Source: Notolepis coatsorum (Eukaryota > Chordata > Actinopteri > Aulopiformes > Paralepididae). From it: a stretch of 64,000 nucleotides of DNA. The translations under genes and the position numbers were made by a program. Of this stretch, positions 34,122 to 45,432 are shown one piece after another. The stretch is from NCBI GenBank assembly GCA_963971535.1, contig OZ020587.1:162972491-163036490 (forward strand). Reading direction: 5' to 3'. Below the pieces are notes generated by a model. The model was not told the origin of the DNA. It ran no database searches and saw only the letters and a program-made list of their open reading frames with translations. Numbering within the stretch: position 1 is the stretch's first letter; every line of letters starts with the position of its first letter.

Positions 34122-36648
34122 ATTTTAATGCCATTTGGAATCCAAGGATGGACAAATCTTACCTCGCCTTTTCCAGCGAACAAAAAAATTCATCTAAAGC
34201 ATTAAAGGATTGGTCAAAGATTACAGGTGTAAATGATTTATGGCGTTCACTTAATCCCACGACCCGAAAGTACTCTGGTCGATCGGCGAGACATAACACA
34301 TTATCCAGAATTGATTATGTCTTTGCATCCCCGAGACTATTTGATAAATATGAAGTGGAAATGATACCCAATCAGATCACTGTTATTTACTCCTAAAAGC
34401 AACATTTGGTATACTATCTTCCCGGGCCCCAAGATGGCGTTTTAATTCGATGCTGCTTAATAACAAGGAATTCATTACACAACTCAAAGAAGCTCTCATA
34501 GTATTCCTACGGGAGAATGCAAACTCGGTGCAAGACCCCAGAATAATATGGATGTCGGTAAAGGGTATGATCAAGGATTTCACTGATAGATTTTCCTCCA
34601 TAATGCGCAAAAATCAATGCACAAAACTGTCTGAACTGGAAACGCTTTACTCAACGTTATTTAATTCTTTAAAATACAACAACTCAACTAGACTAGAAAA
34701 TCAAGTTAACGTACTAAAAACAGAGATCAATGCCATATACAGACAACAATCGGAAATGCAAATACGCAGCACAAGACAACAGCAGTACTCCCAAGGTTCT
34801 AAACCTAGTCACCTATTAGCCATGCGATTAAGAATTAATGCAAAATTTGCAGATATAATTACCATTAGAGCACAACAAGTACTTGTAACAGACCCCAAAA
34901 CAATAAATGATACATTCAAAGAATTCTACTCCGACTTATATAAATCAGAAACGACCTTCGATCAATACAAAATGGACACATATCTTAATCAAATTATTCT
35001 CCCTAAACTTTCAGAGGATGACGCTAAACAGTTAGAAACACCGATCACACTAGAGGAACTCAAGAAGGCCATATCCGAAATGCAAAATGGTAAGGCTCCT
35101 GGAAGAGATGGTATCCCATCAGAAATGTACCTTTCTTGTTGGGACATAATTGGACCCTTATTACTAAATATGATCTTATACTCAGTCAAGGAGGGGAGCT
35201 TCCATAAAAACGACAATATTGCACTCATTTCAGTCCTTCTCAAAAAAGACAAAGACCCCACCGAGTGCGGTAGTTACAGACCCTTAAGCCTCCTCGGAAC
35301 CGATGTCAAACTGTACTCTAAGGTATTAGCCATCAGATTACAAAAGCATATGACGTCTTTAGTTCATCCGGACCAAACTGGCTTCATAAGAGGTCGCCTG
35401 ATCACTGATAACATAAGACGAATACTGCACGTACTAGATGCAGACAAGGACGACACCATACCTAAGGCGATGCTGTCCCTGGATGCTATGAAAGCCTTTG
35501 ACAGGCTGGAATGGTCATATCTATGGGCAGTATTAGAAAGGATGGGGTTAGGAAAAGGATTCATTGATATGATTAAAGTATTATACAAAGACCCATCGGC
35601 CATGATTACAACAGGTACATTCATCTCCGAAATCTTTCCGGTATCACGCTCAGCCAGACAGGGTTGCCCTCTTAGTCCCGGACTATTCAATCATTAGAGC
35701 CTTTAGCACAATATATAAGACAATCCCAATCCATAGAACCAATCGTAATCAAGGGCACACAACATAAAATTAGTTTATAAGCGGACGACGTAATATTGTT
35801 CATGCAAAGCCCCAACACCACATTGCCTCATCTACTCAAGTTGATTGAGAACTTTGGTGATTTATCGGGATTTAAAATAAATTGGCCGAAGTCGGCTTTC
35901 CTTCCACTTAACACCCATGCAAAAAAAGATACAACCCTCCCAGGTGAGATACCTATGGTAAAACATTTTAGATGCTTGGGTGTGGAAATATTTCCCACCA
36001 TAAGACAAACGGTGAAGCACAATTACACAAAAATACAGAACAAAATCAAAGACGACCTGGACAGGTGGGCAAAACTTAAAAACTCAGTACAGGCAAGGGT
36101 ATCAATAGTTAAGATGGATGTACTACCTAGAATCAACTTCATCAGTTCAATGCTACCGTTACCCCCTCCAGAGGGTTACTGGAAAAGATTACACTCCTCC
36201 ACATACAAATTTATTTGGAATAACAAACCACCACGTATAAAAAGATCCACCGCACAGAGAAATAAAGCAGACGGTGGCATGGCAGTTCCAGATTTTTTCC
36301 AATATTTTAAGGCGTACACATTAAGACCATTGACAATATGGTTAGATCCCCAAGCATTAGTATCCTGGAGAAAATTGGAAGAAAACATAGTAGCCCCACA
36401 TAGACTGAAGGACATAGCACACACTAAACTGCCAATCAAGCACTGTGAGCGGAAATTTGGCCCCATAATTACCCATGCGATCCGGATATGGCGTGAAACA
36501 CAAAAAAAATATCCTAACCCACAAAAATGGCACAATCACACTCCCTTATTCAATAACAATGCACTCTTAATTGAAAAACGTCCTATAAGATTCCCTATAT
36601 GGGAAGAGCAAGGCATACACTCATTAGGGGATGTTTTTAACAACCAGG
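34122..36648 (+). pseudogene. L1 ORF2: endonuclease end and reverse transcriptase, broken
   Basis: The sequence resumes with DFNAIWNP and SRIDYVF, the end of the L1 endonuclease. A linker and RT follow with [51 protein letters not shown] and [11 protein letters not shown] frameshift lies between 35690 and 35770. The catalytic YADD box is destroyed: the Tyr codon is TAA at 35778-35780, followed by intact Ala-Asp-Asp. The thumb and C-terminal region read on to 36648, where copy B interrupts it after DVFNNQG. Confidence 0.9.
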
Positions 36649-36670
36649 GTTCTGTTCCATTAGGGGCTCT

Positions 36671-36838
36671 GCTTGGCATCACACTGCACTATCTCGCGTA
36701 CGTGCACGCGCACTGAATAAATTCCACAAATGTACCTTTAATACCAGTATTAGTCTGACCACACCCCTCATCAGCTTACCTTCATAAGCAGGTGTGTGGT
36801 CACATGCTCTCCTCCTTCTCGCTTTCACCACAAGGAAG
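36671..36838 (+). repeat. Left inverted terminal repeat, copy B
   Basis: GCTTGGCATCACACTGCAC through CACCACAAGGAAG. Its reverse complement is at 41178-41343, and it is homologous to 20917-21085. The outer 22 bases (36649-36670) are left-specific. Confidence 0.92.
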
Positions 36839-36954
36839 TGCCTCGGTAGTACCCCACTTGACGTGTTGTTAGTTGAAAAGAGTTGTGACGGGTTTACATT
36901 GTGCTTAATTTTTTCTTCTCTCACATCTGTTGTACAAGAAAAAGTTGGGTCATA

Positions 36955-38619
36955 ATGTATTCCGCGGAGAGTAGACCCGCTAGACCTACTCTTCACCAGC
37001 GGTTCTCCATTCCCGCCTCCGTCGTGCGCCTCAGTGCTGGGCTGTTGCCACTTTTGTGGTTGCCGACCCAGCCCGGGAGACTGCCTGTGGATAGTTTGCT
37101 TCACCGAAGAGCCGAGGGTTCGGTGCCGTCGCTCCGGCGATGGCCTGATCTCGACTCTGGTTCTGGGGAATCGCCTGTTGGTGAACGGGGGGTTGTCTTG
37201 GAGCCAGAGGATTTGCGATGCAAACTTTTCGCGTCTGCCCGTTCACGTCGCAAGATGGTAGCATGCAGGCGCGAACGGCCTGGGTTTGGGGAACTGCTGG
37301 AGACCAGCGAAGATGCGTCCGGCTCTGGATTTCCAATGGAGACTGAGGACTTCATGGACGAGGCGGACGGGTTTTTGTATGAGGGCCCCGTGGAGGAGAG
37401 TATCCCTCCTCAGGAGACCCCGGAGGGGGGGGGAATGGCTCCATGGGGCGCCCTGTTCGAGGATGTCGAGGAACCACCTTGGCCTCATCAGCAGGATGCC
37501 CTACTGTCGGCCACATCAGACTGTGGCTCCTTGACCAGTCGCAGCCTGCTGTATGTGAGGGATGCGGGGTCGGTGGAGGAAGGTTCGCAGGGGGAACTGC
37601 GGGCCTTGTTTCCCGAGCTCATGGCGGTAGCCGCCGCCGCAAACGGCGTGCCGCTGCCGCTGCCATTGCCTGCACCTGTCCCTGATGACCTCATAGGCCA
37701 TCCCTGGCAGCGTCCCCCAGTGAGAGGGGTGGACGTTGTCTACCCATTTTTCCCATCGATGGGGGCCTATGTTCGTCGGGGTCAGGCGGTGTCCAACATC
37801 ATGGGACTAACTCCCGCCTACGTACCAGTTACGCGGGTGTCGGGGTTGGTCAAAGGTATGGAGGAGGGCGTGCCTCGGCTTGACAGTCCGATGGCCGCGC
37901 TCCTCTGTCCGGATATGGTGTGGGAACCCCTATGCAAGCCGGTCCTCCAGGGGAAATCGGCTAGGCGATTGGCTTATTGGGGTGACCAGTCATTCATCGC
38001 TGGTACACAATCGCTAGCTGCAGCATCTAACATCGCCCACCTGGCTAGATTTGTATCGGGGATAATGACGGGCGGCACGGATCTGAACGAGGTGAAATGC
38101 GATCAGATCACCCAGGCTGCGGGAGCTGTCCTGCACCTTTCCCAGGTGCTGGCCATAGCCATGGGGAAAGTGCGCGCCCAGGCCACCCTGGGCCAGCGTC
38201 ACCTTTGGCTGGAGCAGGCCCGTGTGCCAGAGAAGAAGAGAGCTCCTCTTCTGACGGCCGCCCTCTCCGACGCTGGCCTATTCGGGAAGGCCCTGCGGTT
38301 GATGACCTCAACATGCAGAGAGATGGCAGAGGAGAGGTCCATTCTCCAACCCCATTTTTCGCCTCCCGTCCTTGCCGGTGGAGTCAGAAGGCTTCCGCGA
38401 CGTCGAGCTGTCTCCGTCGCCGCTACCACTGCCTCCGCCGCCGCTGCTGGCCCTGCCAAGAGGGCCAGGGGACGAAATGGCGCTTCTGCCACCGCCGGCC
38501 CATCCACGACCGGAGGAGACGGTAGGGAACGTCGTGTCCAGCAGACTGTAACCTACCGTCCCTCCGGGGCTCCTCGGGGTGGCAAGACTCGAGCGGCGCG
38601 AGGTGGCAGACGCCGTTGA
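36955..38619 (+). CDS. Gag-like protein of DIRS-like element
   Basis: 554 codons from the ATG at 36955. The frame is open from 36901, but no earlier ATG exists. The N-terminal third is acidic and Pro/Glu-rich with no motif I recognise. Residues of about 330-470 form a helical region with QRHLWLEQARVPEKKRAPLL and AALSDAGLFGKALRLM. This RHLWL...DAGLFG pattern resembles the conserved part of Gag-like proteins of DIRS elements. The C-terminus is strongly basic (RRLPRRR, KRARGRNG, GGKTRAARGGRRR), suiting nucleic-acid binding. No zinc knuckle. The likely role is packaging element RNA. It follows the left ITR by about 115 bases. No stop or frameshift is present, which is notable in an element lacking its enzymes. 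Confidence 0.65.
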   Translation: MYSAESRPARPTLHQRFSIPASVVRLSAGLLPLLWLPTQPGRLPVDSLLHRRAEGSVPSLRRWPDLDSGSGESPVGERGVVLEPEDLRCKLFASARSRRKMVACRRERPGFGELLETSEDASGSGFPMETEDFMDEADGFLYEGPVEESIPPQETPEGGGMAPWGALFEDVEEPPWPHQQDALLSATSDCGSLTSRSLLYVRDAGSVEEGSQGELRALFPELMAVAAAANGVPLPLPLPAPVPDDLIGHPWQRPPVRGVDVVYPFFPSMGAYVRRGQAVSNIMGLTPAYVPVTRVSGLVKGMEEGVPRLDSPMAALLCPDMVWEPLCKPVLQGKSARRLAYWGDQSFIAGTQSLAAASNIAHLARFVSGIMTGGTDLNEVKCDQITQAAGAVLHLSQVLAIAMGKVRAQATLGQRHLWLEQARVPEKKRAPLLTAALSDAGLFGKALRLMTSTCREMAEERSILQPHFSPPVLAGGVRRLPRRRAVSVAATTASAAAAGPAKRARGRNGASATAGPSTTGGDGRERRVQQTVTYRPSGAPRGGKTRAARGGRRR

Positions 38620-39214
38620 GTGACTTTTTCCCCTCTGTGTCCCATCTCCTCTACACCCTCCCCGGCCCCTCTATGATTTTGTGCCTTACCGACTCCTATT
38701 ATATGACAGGAGCCGGCAGGTTTCCCCGCCCGTTGTAGCGGTGTTGCTATGGCGACGCCTTCCATGAGTTGGTGTCTTAAAGGTGTCGAGTTTTAGGGCG
38801 TAGGGCTCACAGTTCTGCTGCGCCCGATTTATGTGTCAACTTGAGTCGGTTGGTCACGTGACTCACAGTTGGCATATCTTTTTCATGACTATGAACTCAT
38901 GTGGGAAGGTGTTTCTGGGAGGGTCTGGTCTTACACTCTGATTAAAAAGAGTGACTGGATTAAAATCATGTGAAAACAGGTTTTTTACTCCCAGCTGTGC
39001 AGTTGGGTCATACGGGTGATGCTTTTTCTTTATTTTTATAAAGAGTTGGATGTGTCTATATGGATTGGAAATGAGGGTCCCTGATGGAAACAAGACTAAC
39101 GTCTTTCTCAGGTCTGCCTCCCCTTAACCAATTGTGTGTATTGCCGTACTGGGTTGTACCCTTTCTGCAGTCTGTTGGGTAAAGTTTTTCATTCATTCAT
39201 TCATGGAGTTGATT
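38620..39214. other. Copy B spacer after gag-like gene
   Basis: No reading frame with a domain. The stretch near 38980-39060 (TTTTTTACTCCCAGCTGTG) resembles copy A near 23800, marking where homology between copies begins. Confidence 0.45.
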
Positions 39215-41056
39215 GCATCTCGCCCCTCTTGTCGTTCCCCTGGGCGTCTTGGGGATTCAATAAGGTGGTCTAAACGGCCTATTGTTGATGTGGGTATGTC
39301 AAAACGCACACATAGTGCTAGCTCAGGATGTTCTTTTGGGGCATTGGCTGACTGGCGCGCCTTGATTGCTTGGGGTTGAAACAGCGTTTTTATGAAGCAA
39401 TTGGGATGGGGGTTTTTCCTCTTCCGACACCCTGTGTGGTTGTCGATGGGTTCCCGTTCATGTCAGGGGATGATAACGGAATGTGTCTGGACATATGGGG
39501 AAGGGTCTCACGCCCTAGGGGTGGGCCACCGGGCGCGGTTCGTACCGAAACGTCTGGGTGGCGCCTTCTTTTTATGTTGGGATCAACACGCATATCTGCC
39601 CCTTCTCCTGGGGTTGGCAGGTCGGTGTGATTAGGGCACGGGACTGGTTCTGGTCGCGCTGGTCCAGATCAGTTACACCCGTTGTCCGCCGGGGATGCAG
39701 ATCTGCTGTTCTGGTACCCTGAGGGACTTGGGTTTTTTTCGGGGGGAAAAAATGCTAGGTCGGTCCGGGTGTCACAGGGTTGAGCGTTATGGAACCCTTG
39801 TTGGGTGCGTTGTATTCTGCACTGTCGTAATGGCTTACGGCCATGCCAACCTGTACGCGCCCGATCTCGTCGGATCTCGGCCGCTGTGCAGGTTGGTCTT
39901 GGTTGGTACTTGGTTGGGTGACCTCCTGGGAATACCGAGTGCGGGGTGTTGGGGCTGGTCTTCCATTTTTTACGCTCTTCTCTTGCGCTTGGCGCAGAGG
40001 GGCCTGTTGGGGTGGTTTTAGCCTCCTCGGGGGACCCTGTGCTCCCCGTATCACCGGGCCCGGTCCGGGGTAATGTTTCGTTGACCCGTAGGCCCGGGAT
40101 AGCCCTGTTGGAAACCAGAACGCGGGCTGCGGCAGTGCCGCAGGTGTGTTTTTGGGGTTTCTTTCCTGAGGGGTTATGGGACCAACCATTGCATAGGGTA
40201 ATGCCTGGGTGGTTGGTTCTCTGGTGTGTTGCTGCAGTGTCAACTCCCGGTTTCTCCGGTTGAGGGTGCCCCTGCACGTTCATGACGTCTGCCGATCGTA
40301 TCAGCCTTCTCTGTGGAGGCTTGGTTATGCGACAACGCCAGCATACGCCCCTTCCGCCGGGGCGGCTGTGTTCAGCCGTCCTTTCTGGCGCCTGTCTCGT
40401 CCGCAGTCTCCAGGCTTGGGTTGACAGCCTGTTGCCTGGTCTTTTTTCCCAGTGCACTGCCTGCTTCCGTTGGTTAACTCTTGTGTGTTACGACCATGCT
40501 GTCTGCCTGTTGCAGGGCCTGTGTTCCAGGCAGTGTACTGTTGGGGAGGACAGGGCCCGCTCGGCTGAGGGGCCTTTGTCTGAATACGCTGGCGATGTGG
40601 GGGGCGGGGTCACTAGGTGCCCACCTGGTGGGGTCTTGATGCTGGCATCATGGACTTCTCCGGGCCCCCATTCCAGGGAGTCCAGTCCTTTTGGTGGGTC
40701 TGGGTCTTCCTTCGCGCTCCGCTGCTACGGCCTTGCCACGGGGTTGGGTTTGCCCTTGATCCCGTGATTCTGGGGGCAGTAACGAGGTTGTTTCCTACGT
40801 TCGTTCCCGGGTGGCATGCGGGTTGTGCGTGGGTGTAGTCGTGGGGTCAAGCCACGGTCTGCTCACCCTGTGCGTTGAGTTGCTTGAGTGCCTCTTCGCG
40901 CGGTCGGGTCCGTCGCCCTCTCGGTAAACCTCTAATAGGGAGGGTGCCCTCCATTAGGGGGGGTCGGGGGGGCTCGGCCCTCCCTGTTCTGTTGGTTGTG
41001 GGGGGCCTTCAGCGGGGTGTATTTGTCAGCCAGCGGCTCCGCTTGGCCTCCCTTTG
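39215..41056. other. Region shared by copies A and B, no clear gene
   Basis: Homologous to 23890-25870 at clearly visible identity (for example CTTGTCGTTCCCCTGGGCG, GGGATGGGGGTTTTTCCTCT). Frames are open for 60-260 codons on both strands, but none shows a domain, and gaps between copies are not multiples of three. I read it as non-coding element body holding a 5S-like module. Confidence 0.55.
39833..39952 (+). ncRNA. 5S rRNA-like segment, copy B
   Basis: Colinear with module 1 of copy A: GCTTACGGCCATGCC, CGCCCGATCTCGTCGGATC, GGTTGGTACTTGG and GGGAATACCGAGTGC. The 5' half is closer to real 5S than copy A's version, while box C has changes (TGGGTGACCTCC). It was present in the common ancestor of both element copies. 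Confidence 0.85.
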
Positions 41057-41147
41057 TGCAGTGTGATGCCAAGCAGAGCCCCTAATGGAACAGAACGTTA
41101 GGTTATGACTATAACCAAGTTCTGTTAATTAGGGGTGACGCTTGGCA
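41057..41147. repeat. Internal complementary region, copy B
   Basis: 41057-41096 is the reverse complement of the left outer end (36649-36688), including AGAGCCCCTAATGGAACAG. 41097-41147 is the reverse complement of the right outer end (about 41337-41389), beginning GTTAGGTTATGACTATAACC. The halves meet at GTT. This is the intact counterpart of the split region in copy A. Confidence 0.92.
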
Positions 41148-41177
41148 TCAGACGGCCGCTGCAGCCCTTGACCTCAC

Positions 41178-41343
41178 CTTGTGGTGAAAGCTTGGGAAGG
41201 AGGAGAGCAGGTGACCACACACCTGCTTATGAAGGTAAGCTGATGAGGGGTGTGGTCAGACTAATACTGGTATTAAAGGTACATTTGTGGAATTTATTCA
41301 GTGCGCGTGCACGCACGCGAGATAGTGCAGTGTGATGCCAAGC
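41178..41343 (-). repeat. Right inverted terminal repeat, copy B
   Basis: Reverse complement of 36671-36838, ending GATGCCAAGC. The right-specific end (41344-41386) reads GTCACCCCTAATTAACAG and onward to CCTAAC before the boundary GTT. Confidence 0.92.
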
Positions 41344-41386
41344 GTCACCCCTAATTAACAGAACTTGGTTATAGTCATAACCTAAC

Positions 41387-41640
41387 GTTTTTGTAGTTAT
41401 GGAGAAATATGCACAAAATGTAATCTCACCGAGTCCACATGGCTTTTTTACATACAGTTACAGCTATGTTTGAAGTCTCACGGTGTTCCATTAGACATAC
41501 CAGTTGAACACCACAGATACCACAAATTCTTCTATGAAAGAGAGACATCGAGAGGTTTTGTATCAGGTTTTTATTATCAATTACTAACGTCCTCGTATGA
41601 AACCCTCCAACTAGACTCTGTCTGGAGGAGGGATATACCC
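41387..41640 (+). pseudogene. L1 ORF2 continuation after copy B
   Basis: In frame with the part before copy B: FCSYGEICTKCNLTEST, then HGVPLDIPVEHHRYHKFF and RGFVSGFYYQLLTSS. This is the C-terminal segment of L1 ORF2. It breaks at RRDIP where the next insert begins. Confidence 0.8.
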
Positions 41641-42242
41641 AGGGGCGGACCTAGCCCATTTGGCGCCCTAGGCGAGATTCACCACTGCGCCCAATTTTTT
41701 TTTTTTTTTTTTGCTTTTTTCTTCATAGTTCTCTAACGGTAGTCTTTCTTTCCTCAACGTTCAATTCTATAAACACTTGACCGATACCCATCAATGCACA
41801 GCGCTCTAGCATGTTCTGACTGTGAACACCTAAAGCTGAGGCTCAGACCGACCGACCGTTTTAGATTTTTGGCTCATTTTCCCTTATGTTAGAATTTTTT
41901 TAATGTAAAAATAATGGTTGCAGATATAGAGGGGCTCGCCAAAACTGCACAGAAAAAATAAAAATAAAAAAAATAAAAAAAAATAAAAATTTTTTTTTAT
42001 TTTTTTTTTTATTTTTTTTTGCTTTTTTCTTCATAGTTCTCTAACGGTAGTCTTTCTTTCCTCAACGTTCAATTATATAAACACTTGACCGATACCCATC
42101 AATGCACAGCGCTCTAGCATGTTCTGACTGTGAACACCTAAAGCTGAGGCTCAGACCGACCGACCGTTTTAGATTTTTGGCTCATTTTCCCTTATGTTAG
42201 AATTTTTTTAATGTAAAAATAATGGTTGCAGATATAGAGGGG
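41641..42242. mobile_element. T/A-rich insert with internal duplication, in L1
   Basis: Begins AGGGGCGGACCTAGCCCATT and GGCGCCCTAGGCGAGA. A segment of about 225 bp (CTTTTTTCTTCATAGTTC to GCAGATATAGAGGGG) is present twice, at about 41714 and 42022, separated by an A/T-rich stretch. L1 ORF2 coding resumes right after. Probably a non-autonomous DNA transposon, but termini are not resolved. Confidence 0.5.
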
Positions 42243-42424
42243 GTGCCCACCAGTTAAGGCATTCTGGAAAGATGTGACCCATCAATTATCAAAACTCGTA
42301 TCTTGGAATATACCAGTACACCCCTCTGTATTACTATTGAATGATGTTTTTGAGTTTGCAGTAAATCCACAACTAAAGAGATTGGTTTTATCGGGTATCA
42401 CAGTAGCTAATAAAACATTTTAAA
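42243..42424 (+). pseudogene. L1 ORF2 C-terminal fragment
   Basis: Encodes PPVKAFWKDVTHQLS and IPVHPSVLLLNDVFEFAV then LKRLVLSGITVANK, colinear with the minus-strand copy at 56700-56993. The fragment ends without the rest of the 3' end. 42425-42690 has no recognised feature. Confidence 0.8.
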
Positions 42425-42690
42425 AATGTAAATGCACCCAATTTTAGCCAAAAGGCTCATTTCCATTGGCAGTCCCCCTGCCAGAAGGTACAGGCAAAAA
42501 TCCTGTGTGAAAAAGGGTTAGCAATAAAAACAGAATAAAATCAAGATAAATAACATTAGAATAAAAACACAACAAAAGCACATAGAACATACGATAGGGA
42601 TAGGATACAGGTCACAATACAGTCATGGACACAAGGACAGAGCACATCATGACATATTAAAAGACCCAGACATAGACAAACGCACCATAT

Positions 42691-43203
<513 letters not shown>

Positions 43204-43452
43204 ATGTGGCATAATTGCGAAAACGTGTTTAGTCCCTTAGACCCAATAAAGTGGTCACGCTTGAACGTGTTTAGTCCCTTAGACCCAATAAAGTGGTCAC
43301 GCTTGTGGGTGTACCCAATACAGTGGCCACTCGTATGGGTGTACCCAATAAAGTGGTCACTCTTGTGGGTGTACCCAATAAAGTGGTCACTCTTGTGGGT
43401 GTACCCAATACAGTGGTCACTCTTATGGGTGTACCCAGTAAAGCGGTCACAG
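43204..43452. repeat. Tandem repeat, about 30-bp unit
   Basis: Six or more units built on ACCCAATAAAGTGGTCAC with a GTGGGTGT spacer. The period is 30 bp from about 43314 and longer in the first two units, which share AACGTGTTTAGTCCCTTAG. Confidence 0.9.
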
Positions 43453-43558
43453 TAAGGCGGTTCCCTCCCAAAAATAAGACAGATTCACATCTAGAAGTGA
43501 GTGAATTTATTATTAACTCCGGTACACACAACATTTCATACAGTATATCCCTTGTTGA

Positions 43559-45364
43559 TGTAGCAGCCTGAAGATATTGCTTATTATTCAGAGCTGCTGA
43601 CTTGCCTTTTTGTCTCCCCTTTCTACACCAAGACATTCTAACTAGTTTCATTGATATTCGCACGAACAATGACACAAGCGTCCCCTTCTGAAGAGCACTG
43701 GAATATTGATTATAAACGACATTACTGGATCATATTCTACAATGCTTTTCCCTGTGGAGCTAGTAGGCGACCAGCAGGGGGCGGTAGCAGGCAGAGAGTG
43801 TCGGGGAGAGTTGGGAGGAGATATATGGAGGAGAGAGACGGAAGACGCTCTCTTCGGCAGTGAACTTGAACACGAACAGTCGCAACGGACGGGGGCTCTG
43901 GAGAGCCCTGTTGCAGAAGTTATGCCAGAGGGCCCCGTGGGATAGCCTCGGGTGATAGGAAGTACTTGCTAGTGGACACGATATCCTAGCAGTACCAGCG
44001 ATAGTGTGTGAACAATTAGTGCAGAGCCAGGCACTAACAATCGGGTTATAATAGTTACTGTGTGCGGTATAAGTAACGTGCGGCTAACAACGTATCAAAG
44101 TCCTTAACAATCGAGTTATAGTAGTTACTGTGTGCGGTATAGTGTGCAAGCCCCAAGACGAGCGTGGGCCAACAACCGGTCTGCTCCGGCTGCCTTCAAT
44201 CAGATCTGCACTCGGCTGCCTGCAATCAGTCTGCTCCGGCTGCCTTCAATCAGATCTGCACCCGGCTGCCTGCAGCCCACGGGAGTTCGTCCCGTCCAGC
44301 AGGGGTCGTCATCGCTCAGCACACGCTCTCTGCCCAGCTCCGCCTGCTAGCATCCTCACCGAGAGCGTTCGATGCCATCTTGCTTTCCGGACAACAGTGG
44401 CGTGGCGAGGCGGCCATTTTGGATGAGTACCAATGGGCATTGATGCTCCCGAGTTATTATACAGTATACAGTGTGGTGCAGCCTGCGGGCGAAAGTAACG
44501 TTACTACTACCATTCCATAGGGGTACCCCAAACAATACATGCCGGCATTAAGATAGGACTTTACTGGTATTTTGTGGGCCCACTCTTTTGCTTTCTGTTT
44601 ATTTCTTTTGGTTGTGACACCGTGTTGGTGTAATAATATTTTCCCATTCAGTGAACCCTTCTATTCCTCCCCTATGTCCTCCCTTCTTTCCCCATATTAC
44701 GGAGTACTAGAGCAGTATATGTAAACCCTTAGGGAAGGTATTGATACTGTGTCTAGCCCAGACGTGGGCAGCACTTAGTCTGGGTACAACGAGAGCACTT
44801 GGTGCCTAGGGCGTAATTACATAATTATCAGACTGTAATTATTGTGTAACAATAACCATGGTGCAATAATCACCAGACGTAGCTATTGTGTAACTAGGCC
44901 AATGATATAATAATAATCAGACTGAATGGGAGCACGGTGTGTGTGTCTTTTATTGAGCCTATCTTAACCCTTTTGGTGTGGGTAATGTTAATATAATTAA
45001 CCCTTTCCTATTCCACCTTTCCCTCTTCATTGTAAGGTTTCTAGGGTCATTGAGGGAGGGTACTGCTTGCGGGGGGAACTCAGAGTATTTGATTACAATT
45101 CAGTCACGAGGTGTGGGAGGGTTTAAGGAGCAACTGGGAGGAGTGGGAGCGTGTTGGGGAGTACTGCTGACCGCCCTGCGGCAGGGAAGGAAGCCCAGAG
45201 TACCAGACCAGGTTGGTAAATCCCGGGCCCCATCCACTCACACTACCAGTCGACGCCCCAGGCCCAAAGACGAGGGTGCAGACAGACAGAGTTCTACTGT
45301 GTCCAGCTACCTCCTGACTGCCAGCAACCGTTCCCACGAAGCAGGGATAATCCACCCTGCTACA
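43559..45364 (+). repeat. Gypsy 2, 5' LTR
   Basis: 1,806-bp LTR. It contains an imperfect internal duplication of GGCTGCCTTCAATCAGATCT near 44190 and 44240. Differences from the 3' LTR are more numerous than in Gypsy 1, including a short indel near 45255 where the 3' copy has extra CCTCCAG. Confidence 0.93.
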
Positions 45365-45432
45365 TTTGCCATCACGAACAGGATCTACATCCTAACTTAC
45401 TCCCTTGACCGGGACCCGTAGAGAGACCCACG

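Larger units (their letters stand above)
36649..41386 (+). mobile_element. DIRS-like element, copy B
   Basis: A 4.74-kb element between GTT at 36649-36651 and GTT at 41387-41389. It has inverted terminal repeats (36671-36838 and 41178-41343), an internal region complementary to both ends (41057-41147), and a gag-like gene. Removing one GTT plus the insert joins the L1 ORF2 codons in frame (DVFNNQG then FCSYGEICTKC), so the insertion made no target duplication beyond the trinucleotide. That is how DIRS tyrosine-recombinase elements insert. No reverse transcriptase or recombinase is visible between 38620 and 41056, so this copy is non-autonomous. Confidence 0.85.
31741..42424 (+). mobile_element. 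L1 LINE, heavily interrupted
   Basis: A plus-strand L1 element in pieces: ORF1 (31846-32900), endonuclease part (32901-33175), a reversed Rex1-like LINE insert, endonuclease end plus RT (34122-36648), DIRS-like copy B, ORF2 continuation (41387-41640), a duplicated T-rich insert, and the last ORF2 part (42243-42424). Stops, a frameshift and an ORF1-ORF2 deletion show it is dead. Confidence 0.85.

Noticed and set aside
39669..40457. 262-codon minus-strand gene
   Set aside because: Antisense to element body and 5S-like module; the homologous part of copy A has non-triplet indels.
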